Shown: piece by piece, positions 26,804 through 36,597 of the stretch
Position numbering within the stretch: the stretch's first letter is position 1
Layout: each line of letters begins with the position of its first letter
Origin: an uncultured Verrucomicrobiota bacterium
Lineage (GTDB): Bacteria; Verrucomicrobiota; Verrucomicrobiia; Opitutales; UBA9783
Assembly: GCA_902495005.1 (NCBI GenBank)
Contig: CABUVL010000005.1
Location: 38,485-102,484, forward strand
DNA: 64,000 nt
Direction: 5' to 3'
The notes under the pieces: model-generated
Database searches by the model: none
What the model saw: the letters and a program-made list of their open reading frames with translations, nothing else
What the model was told of the DNA's origin: nothing
Position numbers and translations under genes: made by a program

Positions 26804-29335
26804 ATGCTTGCCGAAGAGAATCAATTAAATTTGGAAGATACTATTAAAATTCCAACAAAAGTAGAAGAGAAGTACGACGCTTCAAAAATTCAGAAGTTGG
26901 AAGGCTTGGAAGGTGTTCGCAAACGTCCGGATATGTACATCGGGGATACGGGCGAACGCGGATTGCACCATTGCGTCTTTGAATTGGTCGATAATTCCAT
27001 CGATGAGGCTTTGGCGGGATATTGTAAGGAAATTCACGTCGTTATTCATGCGAATGGTGCTTGTTCAGTGGAGGATGACGGACGTGGTATTCCGGTTGAC
27101 ATTCACCCCGTGTATAAAATTCCAGCTTTGGAGCTGGTTATGACAAACCTGCATGCGGGTGGAAAATTTGGCAAGGGAGCTTATCAAGTGTCCGGCGGTT
27201 TGCACGGTGTGGGCGCCAAATGTGTCAACGCGGTTTCCGAAGATTTTCAGGTTGAAGTGCGTCGTAACGGCAATGTTTATCACATGGGTTTTGCCAAGGG
27301 TAAAACGACAGAGCCCATGTCCATCATCGCGCAATCCAAGCGTACGGGCACTAAAATTACTTTCTTGCCGGATCCAGAAATTTTTACGGAAGGTCGAGAT
27401 TTTAAATACGACATCCTCGTCAAGCGCCTGCGTGAATTGGCATTTTTAAATCCCGGCATTCGCATTGAATTGTCGGACGAACGGACGGGGAAATCGGACG
27501 TCTTCTTGTTTACAAACGGTATTGCACAATATGTGACCTACCTCAATTGTGGCAAGACGGTTTTGCACCCTGAGCCAATTACTTTTTCTGGAGATGTGGT
27601 AAATGAGGATCATAATGGCAAATTGGGCCGGGTCTGTGTGGATGTGTCCATGCAGTATAACGATTCTTTCTCAGAGCAAATTTACGCGTATGCCAATTCC
27701 ATCTTTAACGTGGAAGGAGGAACGCACCTGTCGGGCTTTCGAACGGCGTTGACGCGTGTGATTAACAATTACGGAAAGGCGAATGGGCTCATTAAAGATA
27801 AAGACCCCTCGCTGATGGGTGAAGATGTTCGGGAGGGCTTGACGGCCGTTATTTCGGTCAAAGTTCCGGAGCCACGTTTTGAAGGACAAACGAAGACGAA
27901 GTTGTCCAACAGTGAAATCGATGGCATTGTCCAAAAAGTTGTTGGTGATTCTCTCAAGTACGCGCTGGAGACAACGCCGGGCTTGGGCAAGATTATTTTG
28001 GACAAATGCATGAATGCAGCTCGGGCGCGTGAGGCGGCTCGCAAGGCGCGTGAAACAGTCCGTAAAGGTGTGTTGTCGGGATTGAGCTTGCCGGGAAAGT
28101 TGGCCGATTGTTCCGAAAAAGCCCCTGAGTTGTGCGAATTGTTCATTGTCGAGGGCGATTCCGCAGGTGGTTCGGCGAAGCAGGGACGCGATAGACGTTA
28201 TCAAGCCATTTTGCCTATTCGAGGAAAGCTCTTAAATGTTGAAAAGGCAAGGCTGGATAAGGTTTTAGGTAATAACGAAATTCGTATGATTGTTACGGCC
28301 TGTGGAACGGGCATCGGTGACAATGGAGAGGGTGCGTTTGATGTTAATAAGTTGCGTTATCACAAGATTGTTATCATGACCGATGCCGATGTGGATGGCG
28401 CGCACATTCGTACCTTGTTGTTGACATTTTTCTTCCGACAAATGCGCGGTTTGGTTGAAAATGGCTACGTGTACATTGCGCAGCCTCCCTTGTATAAAAT
28501 TAAACGTCGTAAACGTGAACAGTACATTCACAACGATGCAGAACTGAATAAGATTTTGCTCGAATTAGGTTCTGAAGGGGTCACTTTGGTGCGTGAATCG
28601 GATCAGCATGCCTTCAATGAGGCGACGATGGCCAAGTTGTTGACCTTGTTGACACGTTTGGAGCAATTGGGGGCTTCGGTGATTCGTCACGGTTGCTCAT
28701 TGCACCTTTACCTGGACCAAAGGCATCTCGACGACCTCATGCTTCCCAAGTACGTGGTGCGTATTAGAAATGGAAACCAGGAGAAATTCCAGTTTTTGTT
28801 TAATGATGAAGAACGTGCTCGTTTCTATATCGAAAATAACCTTGTAGATGATATTTACAATGGCACAACCGTTCGGGAAATCGAAATAGAGGGCCAAAAG
28901 ATCTCTCAACGGATTGTGGTGAGTGAAATATTTGAATATCAGCAAATGAGTCAAATTCTGAAGCAACTCGCAGAGCTTGATTTTCGTGTGGAGCAATTTA
29001 CGCCGGCCCGTCAAGCGTGTTACTCGTTGAAAGAAAGCGGGGAGAATATGAAGGAGAGCATTCCTCTCTATTCAATTTTAGAGCTCATTGGGGCCATCCG
29101 TCAATTGGGTCGTAAGGGCTTGCACATCCAACGTTATAAAGGTCTTGGAGAAATGAATGCAAGTCAGCTGTTTGAAACGACCATGGATCCAAAAACGCGT
29201 CGTTTGTTAAAGGTTCGAATGTCCGATATCGCCCAAGCGGAGCAAACATTTAGTATGTTAATGGGAGACGACGTGCCAATTCGTCGTACGTTTATTGAGG
29301 ATAATGCATTGAATGTAGCCAACTTAGATATTTAG
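26804..29335 (+). CDS. gyrB: DNA gyrase subunit B
   Basis: The 843-residue protein has the GHKL ATPase domain (VDNSIDEALAGY, DDGRGIPVDIH, VSGGLHGVGAKCVNA), the transducer, and the TOPRIM domain with EGDSAGGSAKQGRD and the DADVDGAHI metal site. The C-terminus has the usual RYKGLGEMNASQLFETTMD (shortened here to its key parts). It is longer than the B. subtilis form because of an extra block of about 170 residues after TOPRIM, starting near KIKRRKREQYI, similar to that of Gram-negative enzymes. I chose ATG 26804 because the 46 codons upstream look non-coding. gyrA follows after 3 bases. Confidence 0.97.
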   Translation: MLAEENQLNLEDTIKIPTKVEEKYDASKIQKLEGLEGVRKRPDMYIGDTGERGLHHCVFELVDNSIDEALAGYCKEIHVVIHANGACSVEDDGRGIPVDIHPVYKIPALELVMTNLHAGGKFGKGAYQVSGGLHGVGAKCVNAVSEDFQVEVRRNGNVYHMGFAKGKTTEPMSIIAQSKRTGTKITFLPDPEIFTEGRDFKYDILVKRLRELAFLNPGIRIELSDERTGKSDVFLFTNGIAQYVTYLNCGKTVLHPEPITFSGDVVNEDHNGKLGRVCVDVSMQYNDSFSEQIYAYANSIFNVEGGTHLSGFRTALTRVINNYGKANGLIKDKDPSLMGEDVREGLTAVISVKVPEPRFEGQTKTKLSNSEIDGIVQKVVGDSLKYALETTPGLGKIILDKCMNAARAREAARKARETVRKGVLSGLSLPGKLADCSEKAPELCELFIVEGDSAGGSAKQGRDRRYQAILPIRGKLLNVEKARLDKVLGNNEIRMIVTACGTGIGDNGEGAFDVNKLRYHKIVIMTDADVDGAHIRTLLLTFFFRQMRGLVENGYVYIAQPPLYKIKRRKREQYIHNDAELNKILLELGSEGVTLVRESDQHAFNEATMAKLLTLLTRLEQLGASVIRHGCSLHLYLDQRHLDDLMLPKYVVRIRNGNQEKFQFLFNDEERARFYIENNLVDDIYNGTTVREIEIEGQKISQRIVVSEIFEYQQMSQILKQLAELDFRVEQFTPARQACYSLKESGENMKESIPLYSILELIGAIRQLGRKGLHIQRYKGLGEMNASQLFETTMDPKTRRLLKVRMSDIAQAEQTFSMLMGDDVPIRRTFIEDNALNVANLDI

Positions 29336-29338
29336 TTT

Positions 29339-31762
29339 ATGTACGCAGAAAAAGAGTTTTTAATTGATACCAATGTCGATGACATTATGAAGTCGGCTTA
29401 CATCGATTATTCGATGTCTGTCATTGTGAGCCGCGCCCTTCCAGACGTACGTGATGGTTTAAAGCCCGTCCACCGGCGTATTTTGTACGCCATGATGCGG
29501 GAAGGTTTGGTACATAACCGTCCTTTCGATAAATGTGCAGGTGTCGTAGGTGAAGTTTTAAAGAATTACCACCCGCACGGTGACTCTTCTGTGTACGATG
29601 CTTTGGTCAGAATGGCGCAGGAATGGGTGATGCGTTACCCCTTGGTCGATCCACAAGGTAACTTCGGTTCTATCGACGGTGATTCGGCGGCGGCTTACCG
29701 TTATACCGAGTGCCGCTTGAAGGAAATTTCGGAAGAATTACTCAAAGATATCGATGAGGATACGGTTGACTTTACACCCAATTATAAAGAGAGTACCCTG
29801 GAACCGGTCGTATTGCCTGCCGCTTTGCCGAACTTATTGATGAATGGTTCTACGGGTATTGCCGTCGGTATGACCACCAATATCCCTCCTCACAATTTAG
29901 GTGAATTGCTCGATGCTCTCTGTATTCTCATTGATCACCAAGATGCGTCTATCGATGAACTTTTAAAGGTAATTAAAGGGCCAGATTTCCCAACAGGGGG
30001 TACGGTTGTCGGCTTAGAAGGCATTGCAAATTATTTAAAAACGGGACGTGGTATCATACACGTTAGGGGAGAAGCGCACACCGAGGACCTTGGAAACGGT
30101 AAGGAACAAATTATCATTACCGAAATTCCGTACAATGTAAATCGTGCCAATTTGGTGACGAAGATTGCCGATTTGGTGCGCGAAAAAATTTTAACTGAAA
30201 TCAGCGACATTCGCGATGAGTCGGATGAAGAGACGCGCATTGTCATTGAATTAAAACGCGGGGAAGTTCCGCGGGTGGTGTTGAATAAGTTGTTTAAGAT
30301 GACGCCACTTGAATCGTCATTTGGAGTCATTTTGTTGGCTTTGGATCAACAAAGACCTAAGCAAATGAATATCAAGGAAATGTTGGAGTGCTACCTCGAG
30401 CACCGTCGTGAGGTAACCTTACGTCGAACACATTTCCGATTGAATAAGGCGGAAGCTCGCTTGCACATTTTAGAGGGGTACAAAATTGCACTCGATCATT
30501 TGGATGATTTTGTGCGCATCATTCGTGCGTCCAATTCTCGCGATGAGGCAAAGATCAGCTTGATCGCCAAATATCAATTGACGGACATCCAAGCCGATGC
30601 GATTTTAGACCTCCGTTTGTACCAATTGACGGGCTTGGAGCGCGAGCGCATCGACGCGGAGTACTTGGAGCTTTTAAAATTGGCCGAGCAGTTGCGTTCA
30701 ATTTTAGAGAGTGACGCTAAGTTGCTCTCCGTTATTAAGGAAGAATTGTTGGCCCTTCGTGAAAAATACGTGGAAGCCCGGAAGACGCGTATTATGCCCG
30801 CAGAATCAGAATTTAAGTTGGAAGACGTGATTGCCAACGTGGGCTGCATGATTACGGTTACGCACAATGGCTTTATCAAGCGTACCGATATCAGTTCTTA
30901 CCGATCCCAAAAGCGGGGCGGCAAGGGCGTCATTGGGGCTGGTCAGTACGAAGATGACTTCATCGAGCATTCTTTCACGGCAAGTACCCACGATTACATT
31001 TTATTTGTCATGCAGAACGGCCGCTTGTACATTAAAAAGGTGTACGATATCCCGGAAGGTTCAAGAATCGCCAAGGGACGTGCACTCATTAATGTCTTGG
31101 AGCTGCAAGACGGTGAGAAGGTGGCTGCGATGTTGTGCTTTAAGCATTTTAGTGACGATCAGTTCTTGGTAATGGCCACGCAACAGGGCATTATTAAAAA
31201 GACGGTTTTGTCGGCCTACAGTAACTGCCGCGTGTCCGGCATTATTGGAATGAACGTGGATGAGAATGACATCATTATTGGCGCAGAACTCACCAATGGT
31301 AATAACGATCTCCTTTTAATTACCTATCAAGGTATGTCAATTCGCTTTAGTGAATCTGATTGCCGTGATCAGGGACGGGCCACGCGTGGTGTTAAAGGAA
31401 TTCGCTTGCGCAAGGACGATTTCGTCAAGGCTTTGATTGTTGTCGATGATCGAAAAACTCTGTTGATCGCTGGCATTAGAGGGCAAGGTAAACGTTCGGA
31501 ATTTTCAGAGTATCGTTTGCAGCAACGTGGCGGCTTGGGCGTCATCGCCATTAAGACACACGGAGTTGCGGGAGCTATTACGGTGGATGAATCGGATGAA
31601 ATGATGTTGTTGACGAAATCCGGTCAAGCGGTACGCAGCCCCGTCAAGGATGTCCGGGTCATTGGCCGCACGACGATGGGCGTACGTCTGATTAATTTGG
31701 AGAAAGACGATAAATTGATAGGAATTTGTAAGGTTATTGAGGTCGAACCTGAAGCCTCTTAA
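29339..31762 (+). CDS. gyrA: DNA gyrase subunit A
   Basis: The 807-residue protein has the breakage-reunion domain with the catalytic Tyr in SAAAYRYTECRL. The quinolone-determining region HPHGDSSVYDAL has Ser and Asp at the positions equal to E. coli 83 and 87, that is the drug-sensitive state. A C-terminal beta-pinwheel has the GyrA box QKRGGKG and repeated blades. With GyrB it introduces negative supercoils. It is in an operon with gyrB, with a 3-base gap. It is somewhat shorter than the E. coli protein at the C-terminal acidic tail. Confidence 0.97.
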   Translation: MYAEKEFLIDTNVDDIMKSAYIDYSMSVIVSRALPDVRDGLKPVHRRILYAMMREGLVHNRPFDKCAGVVGEVLKNYHPHGDSSVYDALVRMAQEWVMRYPLVDPQGNFGSIDGDSAAAYRYTECRLKEISEELLKDIDEDTVDFTPNYKESTLEPVVLPAALPNLLMNGSTGIAVGMTTNIPPHNLGELLDALCILIDHQDASIDELLKVIKGPDFPTGGTVVGLEGIANYLKTGRGIIHVRGEAHTEDLGNGKEQIIITEIPYNVNRANLVTKIADLVREKILTEISDIRDESDEETRIVIELKRGEVPRVVLNKLFKMTPLESSFGVILLALDQQRPKQMNIKEMLECYLEHRREVTLRRTHFRLNKAEARLHILEGYKIALDHLDDFVRIIRASNSRDEAKISLIAKYQLTDIQADAILDLRLYQLTGLERERIDAEYLELLKLAEQLRSILESDAKLLSVIKEELLALREKYVEARKTRIMPAESEFKLEDVIANVGCMITVTHNGFIKRTDISSYRSQKRGGKGVIGAGQYEDDFIEHSFTASTHDYILFVMQNGRLYIKKVYDIPEGSRIAKGRALINVLELQDGEKVAAMLCFKHFSDDQFLVMATQQGIIKKTVLSAYSNCRVSGIIGMNVDENDIIIGAELTNGNNDLLLITYQGMSIRFSESDCRDQGRATRGVKGIRLRKDDFVKALIVVDDRKTLLIAGIRGQGKRSEFSEYRLQQRGGLGVIAIKTHGVAGAITVDESDEMMLLTKSGQAVRSPVKDVRVIGRTTMGVRLINLEKDDKLIGICKVIEVEPEAS

Positions 31763-32516
31763 AGACCCTCTTGGGACCCTTAAGTGCCTGTGCATTTGTT
31801 TCCAAGATGGATGGGAGAAGTCGTCTGAATAGGAGCGATAGGGGCCCTCTTTCGCCCTTCCGATAAGTGTTGCCGGATTTACTTATATCAATGCTCGAGT
31901 TCAACAAATTCGTGATGAACAAACCTATTAAATTTCGCGCCGTACGCTTGACGGAACATTGAGTGTACCTGAATAAAAAAAGTTGTGCCGCATGTGACGT
32001 TTCTCAGGAGAGCAATTGCTTCGGGGGCTAGGTTTATTAAGCCTGTGTTTGTCCGTTGTTGAAAATGCCCAATCCTTAAGAACCTAGTTGCCTGTCCCAC
32101 TTGATCCTGGGGAAGTCTTTAAAGTTCATGTGAATGTATTCGCCTGCTTTTACAAGTTGATGGTTCAGCGGGTTAAGAGGGGAGTATCTATTTTAATATG
32201 GAGCTAATTAATTAACTTCTGTTCGATCGTTACACACGGGTTATAAGTAAGCTATGCTTCCTGTTCTTTATGTGTAATGAATGAGCTTATGAAGCGTTAT
32301 TTCAAGGCCTGGGCGTATCGCTTGTTCTATGCTTTTTATTAGGCAATGAGCAAAGTTGTTTTGCTGCTGGCAGGATTCTTTTAAGGCGTGTGTATAAGGC
32401 TTTAATATTGAGTGTTATTTTGAGTGCCGTGACCATGGGAAGCTTCTGCTTGGAAGTTTTTTCATATTATTCATTTGACATTTACTTAAAAATGAGTGGG
32501 AATAAATATGCTGTAT
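31763..32516. other. Long intergenic region between gyrA and tRNA-Glu
   Basis: These 754 bases hold only short frames without protein-like features. A weak interrupted hairpin just after gyrA (CTTAA with TTAAG, CCC with GGG) has no T-run. I see no RNA gene that I can name other than tRNA-Glu at the end. Confidence 0.4.
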
Positions 32517-32591
32517 GCCCGTGTGGTGTAACGGTCAGCACGGTAGGTTCTCATCCTACAAATCGCAGTTCGATTCTGCGCATGGGTGCCA
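32517..32591 (+). tRNA. tRNA-Glu (CTC)
   Basis: The acceptor GCCCGTG pairs with CATGGGT using G-T wobbles. The anticodon stem is GTAGG/CCTAC with loop TTCTCAT, giving CTC, and the T arm GCAG-TTCGATT-CTGC is intact. G73 is followed by an encoded CCA. A CTC isoacceptor reads GAG, so a TTC tRNA-Glu should exist elsewhere. Confidence 0.93.
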
Positions 32592-32839
32592 AGAAGTTTT
32601 ATACAAATGCAGCGTTGGGTTGAAGCACTGGATGTTTTTACGTGCTTCCGGCATTTTGATTTCTGTTAGAAGTCCGTTGTGTTTGCAACGAAATGTTCCC
32701 TGCCTGACGTGAACTTAAGGTGGATCTGGCAAGTAGGAGGCTTTTTTAAAGTTTATGGGGTCGAATTAATTCCTGATAACAGACTTACAGGCGTTAACTA
32801 AGATGTAACGCACGCCGTTAAAGCTTGTTTGTAGGAATC

Positions 32840-33220
32840 TTAAGCCTTGCAAGAAAAGCTAGGTTCGATGGAAATCGTTTCGCCTGCTTTCAGCGCATAA
32901 TTATCGCCATCATTCCACTGTTCGTCGTTGATGAGTAACTTAAATTCGAGGGCTGCTTTGACGTCAAGTTCTAAGGACCAGTGGTTCGTATCTACGTTTT
33001 GCAGTGCAATTCCTTTGTCCCAATTGAGAGGTTCTTCGGAGCCGCGAATGAAGAGCACGTTGCCGTATCCGACGTCGGCTGTGACTTTTATGCAGGCTTT
33101 TTTAGCACGGTTACATTTGGAAGCTTTTGCTGGCTCGCTGCATTTGCAGGGTGTGGATGCTTTGCACGCTTTGTTCGCAGAGTGTGTTGAACAATCTTTA
33201 GCTTTCGATTTTTTGATCAT
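32840..33220 (-). CDS. Starch-binding-like beta-sandwich protein with a Cys/Lys-rich leader
   Basis: The last 80 of 126 residues fit a small carbohydrate-binding (CBM20/48-like) domain: VLFIRGSEEPLNWDKGIAL, HWSLELDVKAALEFKLLIND and EQWNDGDNYALKAG. The first 45 residues are rich in Lys, Ala and Ser and contain seven Cys with no signal peptide, an unusual basic and metal-binding-like leader. Proteins of this type might tether to glycogen or another glucan, or act in regulation; the function is unknown. It stands alone, divergent from the NTT gene. Confidence 0.6.
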   Translation of the reverse strand: MIKKSKAKDCSTHSANKACKASTPCKCSEPAKASKCNRAKKACIKVTADVGYGNVLFIRGSEEPLNWDKGIALQNVDTNHWSLELDVKAALEFKLLINDEQWNDGDNYALKAGETISIEPSFSCKA

Positions 33221-33380
33221 AAAAATACCTTTCTTTTAATATTCTATTGGTTTTTCTAATTGCATGCAAGTGACAAAATTAATTTTTTGCTTAAAATGGA
33301 TATATTTAAAAATTGTGCTTGTATAAAACACATAATTTTTTAATAACTGAAAATCAGAATGCCTATAAAGTTTATGGGGG

Positions 33381-33392
33381 TTCTAATTAGAA
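33381..33392. promoter_or_regulatory. Perfect 12-base palindrome upstream of the NTT gene
   Basis: TTCTAATTAGAA is a perfect dyad ending 15 bases before the ATG at 33408. A TATAAT lies between them at 33399-33404. It could be an operator, but in so AT-rich a stretch chance is possible, and a -10 so close to the ATG would mean an almost leaderless mRNA. Confidence 0.3.
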
Positions 33393-33407
33393 CAGTATTA
33401 TAATATT

Positions 33408-34934
33408 ATGAGTCAGATAACTACAGAACCAGAATTTTCAAAATTGAGGCGAATTTTTTTCCCAATTCACCGTTACGAATTGAAGAAAGTGCTCCCCATG
33501 GGGATGATCTTTTTCTTCATTTTGTTTAATTACACGTGTTTGAGAAATATTAAGGATTCCCTGGTTGTAACGAGTACGGGGGCTGAAGCGCTTTCTTATT
33601 TAAAATTATTCTGCGTTACACCATCGGCAATTTTGTTTATGTTATTGTACGCGAAAGCGAGTAATATCCTGAGTAACGAGAATTTATTTTATGCAACTCT
33701 GTCGCCTTTCATTATTTTCTTTGGCTTGTTCGCATTTGTAATTTACCCGAATCGCGAATGGTTCCATCCGGCCGCAGAAACGATCGCAACTTGGCAATCA
33801 CAATGTCCTTCTTTGCACTGGCCAATCGCCTTGTTGGGTGTTTGGAGTTACGCTTTATTCTACGTGCTGGCGGAATTGTGGGGCAGTGCGTTGTTGTCTT
33901 TGTCCTTCTGGCAATTTGCCAACCAAGTTACGCGTGTCTCTGAAGCAAAGCGCGTTTATGCATTTTTCGGCTTAATGGCGCAAATTTCTTTGCTGTTGGC
34001 GGGTGTCTTGGGCGATTATTTCTCAAATATTTCCGATAAAGTAGGCCCGGGGGTCGATCCTTGGCAAGTTTCTTTAAATTGGTTAATGGGTATTGTGGTT
34101 ATTTTTGGTATTGCCACGATGGCCATCTACAAGTGGATTTACAAGTTTGTCTTAACCGACAAGCGCTTCTACGATAAGCCAGAATTGCCGGGTGTAAAGA
34201 AGGGAAAGAAAAAGGCGGGCTTGGTTCAAAGCTTAAAGACGATCTTCACTTCACCTTACTTGGGCTTAATTGCAATGTTGGTTATTTGCTACGGTGTCAG
34301 CATTAACATCATTGAAGGTTTGTGGAAGAGTCAATTGAAGTTGCAATACCACAATGAAAATGACTATAACACGTTTATGAGCCGTTTCACGATTGTGACA
34401 GGTTTTGCATCGATCATCATGTTGATCGTGGGTGGAAACATATTGCGTATCTGCCGCTGGGTGGTTGCCGCGATGTCGACGCCGGTTGTCATATTCTTGG
34501 GCGGTATTGCGTTCTTTTTGTTTGTCCTGTTTAAGGAAGAATTGGCGGGCACAGTTGCGCAATGGGGAACCAATCCTATCGCCGTGGCGGTTTTGTTGGG
34601 AGCCATGATTGTTGTTATGTCTAAAGCCACGAAGTACGCCTTGTTCGACTTGACGAAGGAGATGGCTTATATTCCATTGGATGAAGAAATGAAGGTTAAA
34701 GGTAAGGCCGTTGTCGATGTCGTTGGTGGACGTTTAGGAAAATCGGGTGGCGCATTCATTCAAGTAGCTTTATTCTCGATTGTAAGTTCGCTGACGGGTG
34801 TCAAGGCGACTTATTATAAGATTGCGCCTTACGCGTTTGCTTTATTTATCCTAACATGCATTGTGTGGATATTATCCGTAAAAGCGTTGAGTAAGCGTGT
34901 TGAAGCGGCAAACGTCAAAGCGGGTGAAGCCTAA
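33408..34934 (+). CDS. NTT-family nucleotide transporter (ATP/ADP translocase)
   Basis: This 508-residue membrane protein has about 12 hydrophobic segments and matches the Tlc/NTT family. The N-terminus has IHRYELKKVLPMGMIFFFILFNYTCLRN (shortened: YELKKVLPM, FNYTCLRNIKDSLVVT), then YVLAELWGSALLSLSFWQFAN and VSEAKRVYAFFGLMAQ. The later part has KYALFDLTKEMAYIPLDEEMKVKGKAVVDVVGGRLGKSGG (key parts DLTKEMAYIPL and GGRLGKSGG). Such carriers swap host ATP for bacterial ADP or import nucleotides in Chlamydiae, Rickettsiales and plastids. The gene has its own strong terminator. Substrate choice among family members cannot be predicted from sequence by eye. It is the best evidence for life inside a host cell. 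Confidence 0.93.
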   Translation: MSQITTEPEFSKLRRIFFPIHRYELKKVLPMGMIFFFILFNYTCLRNIKDSLVVTSTGAEALSYLKLFCVTPSAILFMLLYAKASNILSNENLFYATLSPFIIFFGLFAFVIYPNREWFHPAAETIATWQSQCPSLHWPIALLGVWSYALFYVLAELWGSALLSLSFWQFANQVTRVSEAKRVYAFFGLMAQISLLLAGVLGDYFSNISDKVGPGVDPWQVSLNWLMGIVVIFGIATMAIYKWIYKFVLTDKRFYDKPELPGVKKGKKKAGLVQSLKTIFTSPYLGLIAMLVICYGVSINIIEGLWKSQLKLQYHNENDYNTFMSRFTIVTGFASIIMLIVGGNILRICRWVVAAMSTPVVIFLGGIAFFLFVLFKEELAGTVAQWGTNPIAVAVLLGAMIVVMSKATKYALFDLTKEMAYIPLDEEMKVKGKAVVDVVGGRLGKSGGAFIQVALFSIVSSLTGVKATYYKIAPYAFALFILTCIVWILSVKALSKRVEAANVKAGEA

Positions 34935-34953
34935 TAAGGCCTTACAAGTTTAC

Positions 34954-34987
34954 AAAAAAGGAGAAATTTCAAATTTCTCCTTTTTTT
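34954..34987 (+). terminator. Rho-independent terminator after the NTT gene
   Basis: AAAAGGAGAAATTT pairs with AAATTTCTCCTTTT around a very short loop, and a run of seven T residues completes it. It begins 20 bases after the NTT stop. It is the clearest terminator in the window. Confidence 0.9.
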
Positions 34988-35053
34988 ATTTCAGTTTGAT
35001 TAAATTTTTATTTTTACATTGAGGAATTATCGGAGGGGAGTTTAATTAAGACC

Positions 35054-35593
35054 ATGAGTATAGTGGGATTAGCTTATGTGGTAGGCGCATTGTTGGTGCT
35101 GTGTGGGCTTGCGATTTTGTTGTGTGCACAATCGCTGAGTTCAATGATTTATCGCTGCTTGCGCAATGAAATTTTTGGGCTTGTGGTGTTTTGCTTGGGC
35201 GGCTTGTGGTTTTTATACGAGATTAGCTGCCTTTCGGAAGCCGACTTTGGTCAATATCGGGGCCTTTTGATCTTATTATTTGGTTCGGTGCTTGTGGCTT
35301 GTTGCATTTACTGGAGAGATTGGTTGAGTGTGCGAGGCTTATCGTTGATTTCGTTGTTGCTTATGAATCAATGTCTTGCGGTCGGCTACATGAAGGCAGA
35401 TGTGCTTTGTCCGTGGGTTGCGTTATTTTGTTACATTATTATTATTGGCGCGTTGTTTTTTGGCACGTATCCCTATCGAGTAGGAGATTTTTTAAGGTGG
35501 TCGGAGCGTGTGGGGGCGTGGCCCATGAAGTTGTTGGGTGCTTTGAGCGTAACTTACGGCACGTTCATTTTATACTTGTCTGTAGTGAGGTAG
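35054..35593 (+). CDS. Hypothetical membrane protein, 179 residues
   Basis: I do not recognise a named family. Hydropathy suggests five or six membrane segments with short loops; the N-terminus is itself a membrane segment. The gene lies 6 bases upstream of gmk in the same direction, so both are probably in one operon. A short basic and aromatic loop (IYWRDWLSVRG) sits mid-protein. Confidence 0.65.
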   Translation: MSIVGLAYVVGALLVLCGLAILLCAQSLSSMIYRCLRNEIFGLVVFCLGGLWFLYEISCLSEADFGQYRGLLILLFGSVLVACCIYWRDWLSVRGLSLISLLLMNQCLAVGYMKADVLCPWVALFCYIIIIGALFFGTYPYRVGDFLRWSERVGAWPMKLLGALSVTYGTFILYLSVVR

Positions 35594-35599
35594 TGAAAA

Positions 35600-36187
35600 A
35601 TGAGGCAGAAGGACTTATTGATGGTGCTGACGGGGCCGTCGGGAAGTGGCAAGACGACGCTTAGTTTACGTTTATTGAATGAAATTGAGGGTGTACGCAA
35701 GGTGATTACGACGACGACGCGTGCACCTCGGATGGGAGAAGTGGATGGCATTGATTATCATTTTCAGACGCCGGAAAAATTTGCCGATGGTTTGGAAAAA
35801 AATGCCTATGTTGAGCATGCGAAAGTCTATGATCACTACTATGGGGTGGCTAAAGAGGATCTTGAGCGGCCGTGTGATGAAGGGAAGGATTTGGTCCTGT
35901 GCGTTGATGTGCAGGGGGCTCTGACGTTGAAGCGGCAGTGGCAGTCCGCTGCGAGTGGGCGTCGTTTGTTGTGTATTTTTGTGAGCCCCAGCGATCTCGG
36001 TGAATTAGAACGTCGTCTGCTTAGACGCGGAACCGACGATGCACAGACGATCCGAAGACGCCTTCAAATGGCTGAAAAGGAGTTGGAAATTTTGTCTCAA
36101 TTTGATTATTATCTGTGTAGTCGAGACAAAGCGTCCGATTGGCAGTCTTTGCAGCACATTTATTTTGCAGAGAAAATGCGTATTTAA
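35600..36187 (+). CDS. gmk: Guanylate kinase
   Basis: The 195-residue protein has the P-loop GPSGSGKTTL, the GMP-binding segment TTTTRAPRMGEVDGIDYHF, AYVEHAKVYDHYYG and CVDVQGALTLK, the usual order and length of bacterial Gmk. It converts GMP and ATP to GDP and ADP. It follows a membrane protein gene by 6 bases. Its last four bases overlap the end of a convergent gene. Confidence 0.95.
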   Translation: MRQKDLLMVLTGPSGSGKTTLSLRLLNEIEGVRKVITTTTRAPRMGEVDGIDYHFQTPEKFADGLEKNAYVEHAKVYDHYYGVAKEDLERPCDEGKDLVLCVDVQGALTLKRQWQSAASGRRLLCIFVSPSDLGELERRLLRRGTDDAQTIRRRLQMAEKELEILSQFDYYLCSRDKASDWQSLQHIYFAEKMRI

Positions 36188-36597
36188 GCAATGTTTTCAA
36201 GGTATACCTCCTTAAGTTGTTGATTGGATGGAATGGATAATTGAGCGACGTTGAAGTAAGCGATGCCCATTTTTCCCAGGTTTGAATCGCGGGAGCAGGT
36301 CAACATGAGCTTGCCGTTTTCTTTAAAAGAGCAACGTCCTTGTGGGTCGATAGAGATGGCGATGGCTGCATTCGGGTCTTTGAAAAATTCGTTAAATAGG
36401 GGATTTGAACGAATGCCTTCGAGCAGGTCGGCTTTCATTCGATTGCAGGTTTCGACGGCACAACCTTTTTTGGAGAGACGTTGAAGAATGGCATGAAAAT
36501 TGATAGTGCCAGCTTCAATGTTGCGAATTTTGTTTAATGTTTGATCAAGCAGAGAAGTTCCGATGCTTGACAGACCGCTGATAATTAAAGGATGCAT
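36184..36597 (-). CDS. Hypothetical protein, about 137 residues
   Basis: No family is recognised. From ATG 36597 the product begins HPLIISGLSSIGTSLLDQTL, then a helical middle and a C-terminal part with PNAAIAISIDPQGRCSFKENGKL (parts: IAISIDPQG, CSFKENGKLML) and FNVAQLSIPSN. A longer frame starts at 36732, but its extra 45 residues overlap the control region of the next gene and look non-coding. The stop overlaps that of gmk, tail to tail. Confidence 0.5.
   Translation of the reverse strand: MHPLIISGLSSIGTSLLDQTLNKIRNIEAGTINFHAILQRLSKKGCAVETCNRMKADLLEGIRSNPLFNEFFKDPNAAIAISIDPQGRCSFKENGKLMLTCSRDSNLGKMGIAYFNVAQLSIPSNQQLKEVYLENIA

Noticed and set aside
27671..28204. Long minus-strand frames inside gyrB
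   Set aside because: They are antisense to a strongly conserved gene with obvious gyrase motifs.
31888..32100. Open frame of 70 codons on the minus strand in the gyrA downstream gap
   Set aside because: No start context and no motif; it looks like chance.
32390..32623. Open frame of 77 codons on the + strand
   Set aside because: It runs through the whole of tRNA-Glu.
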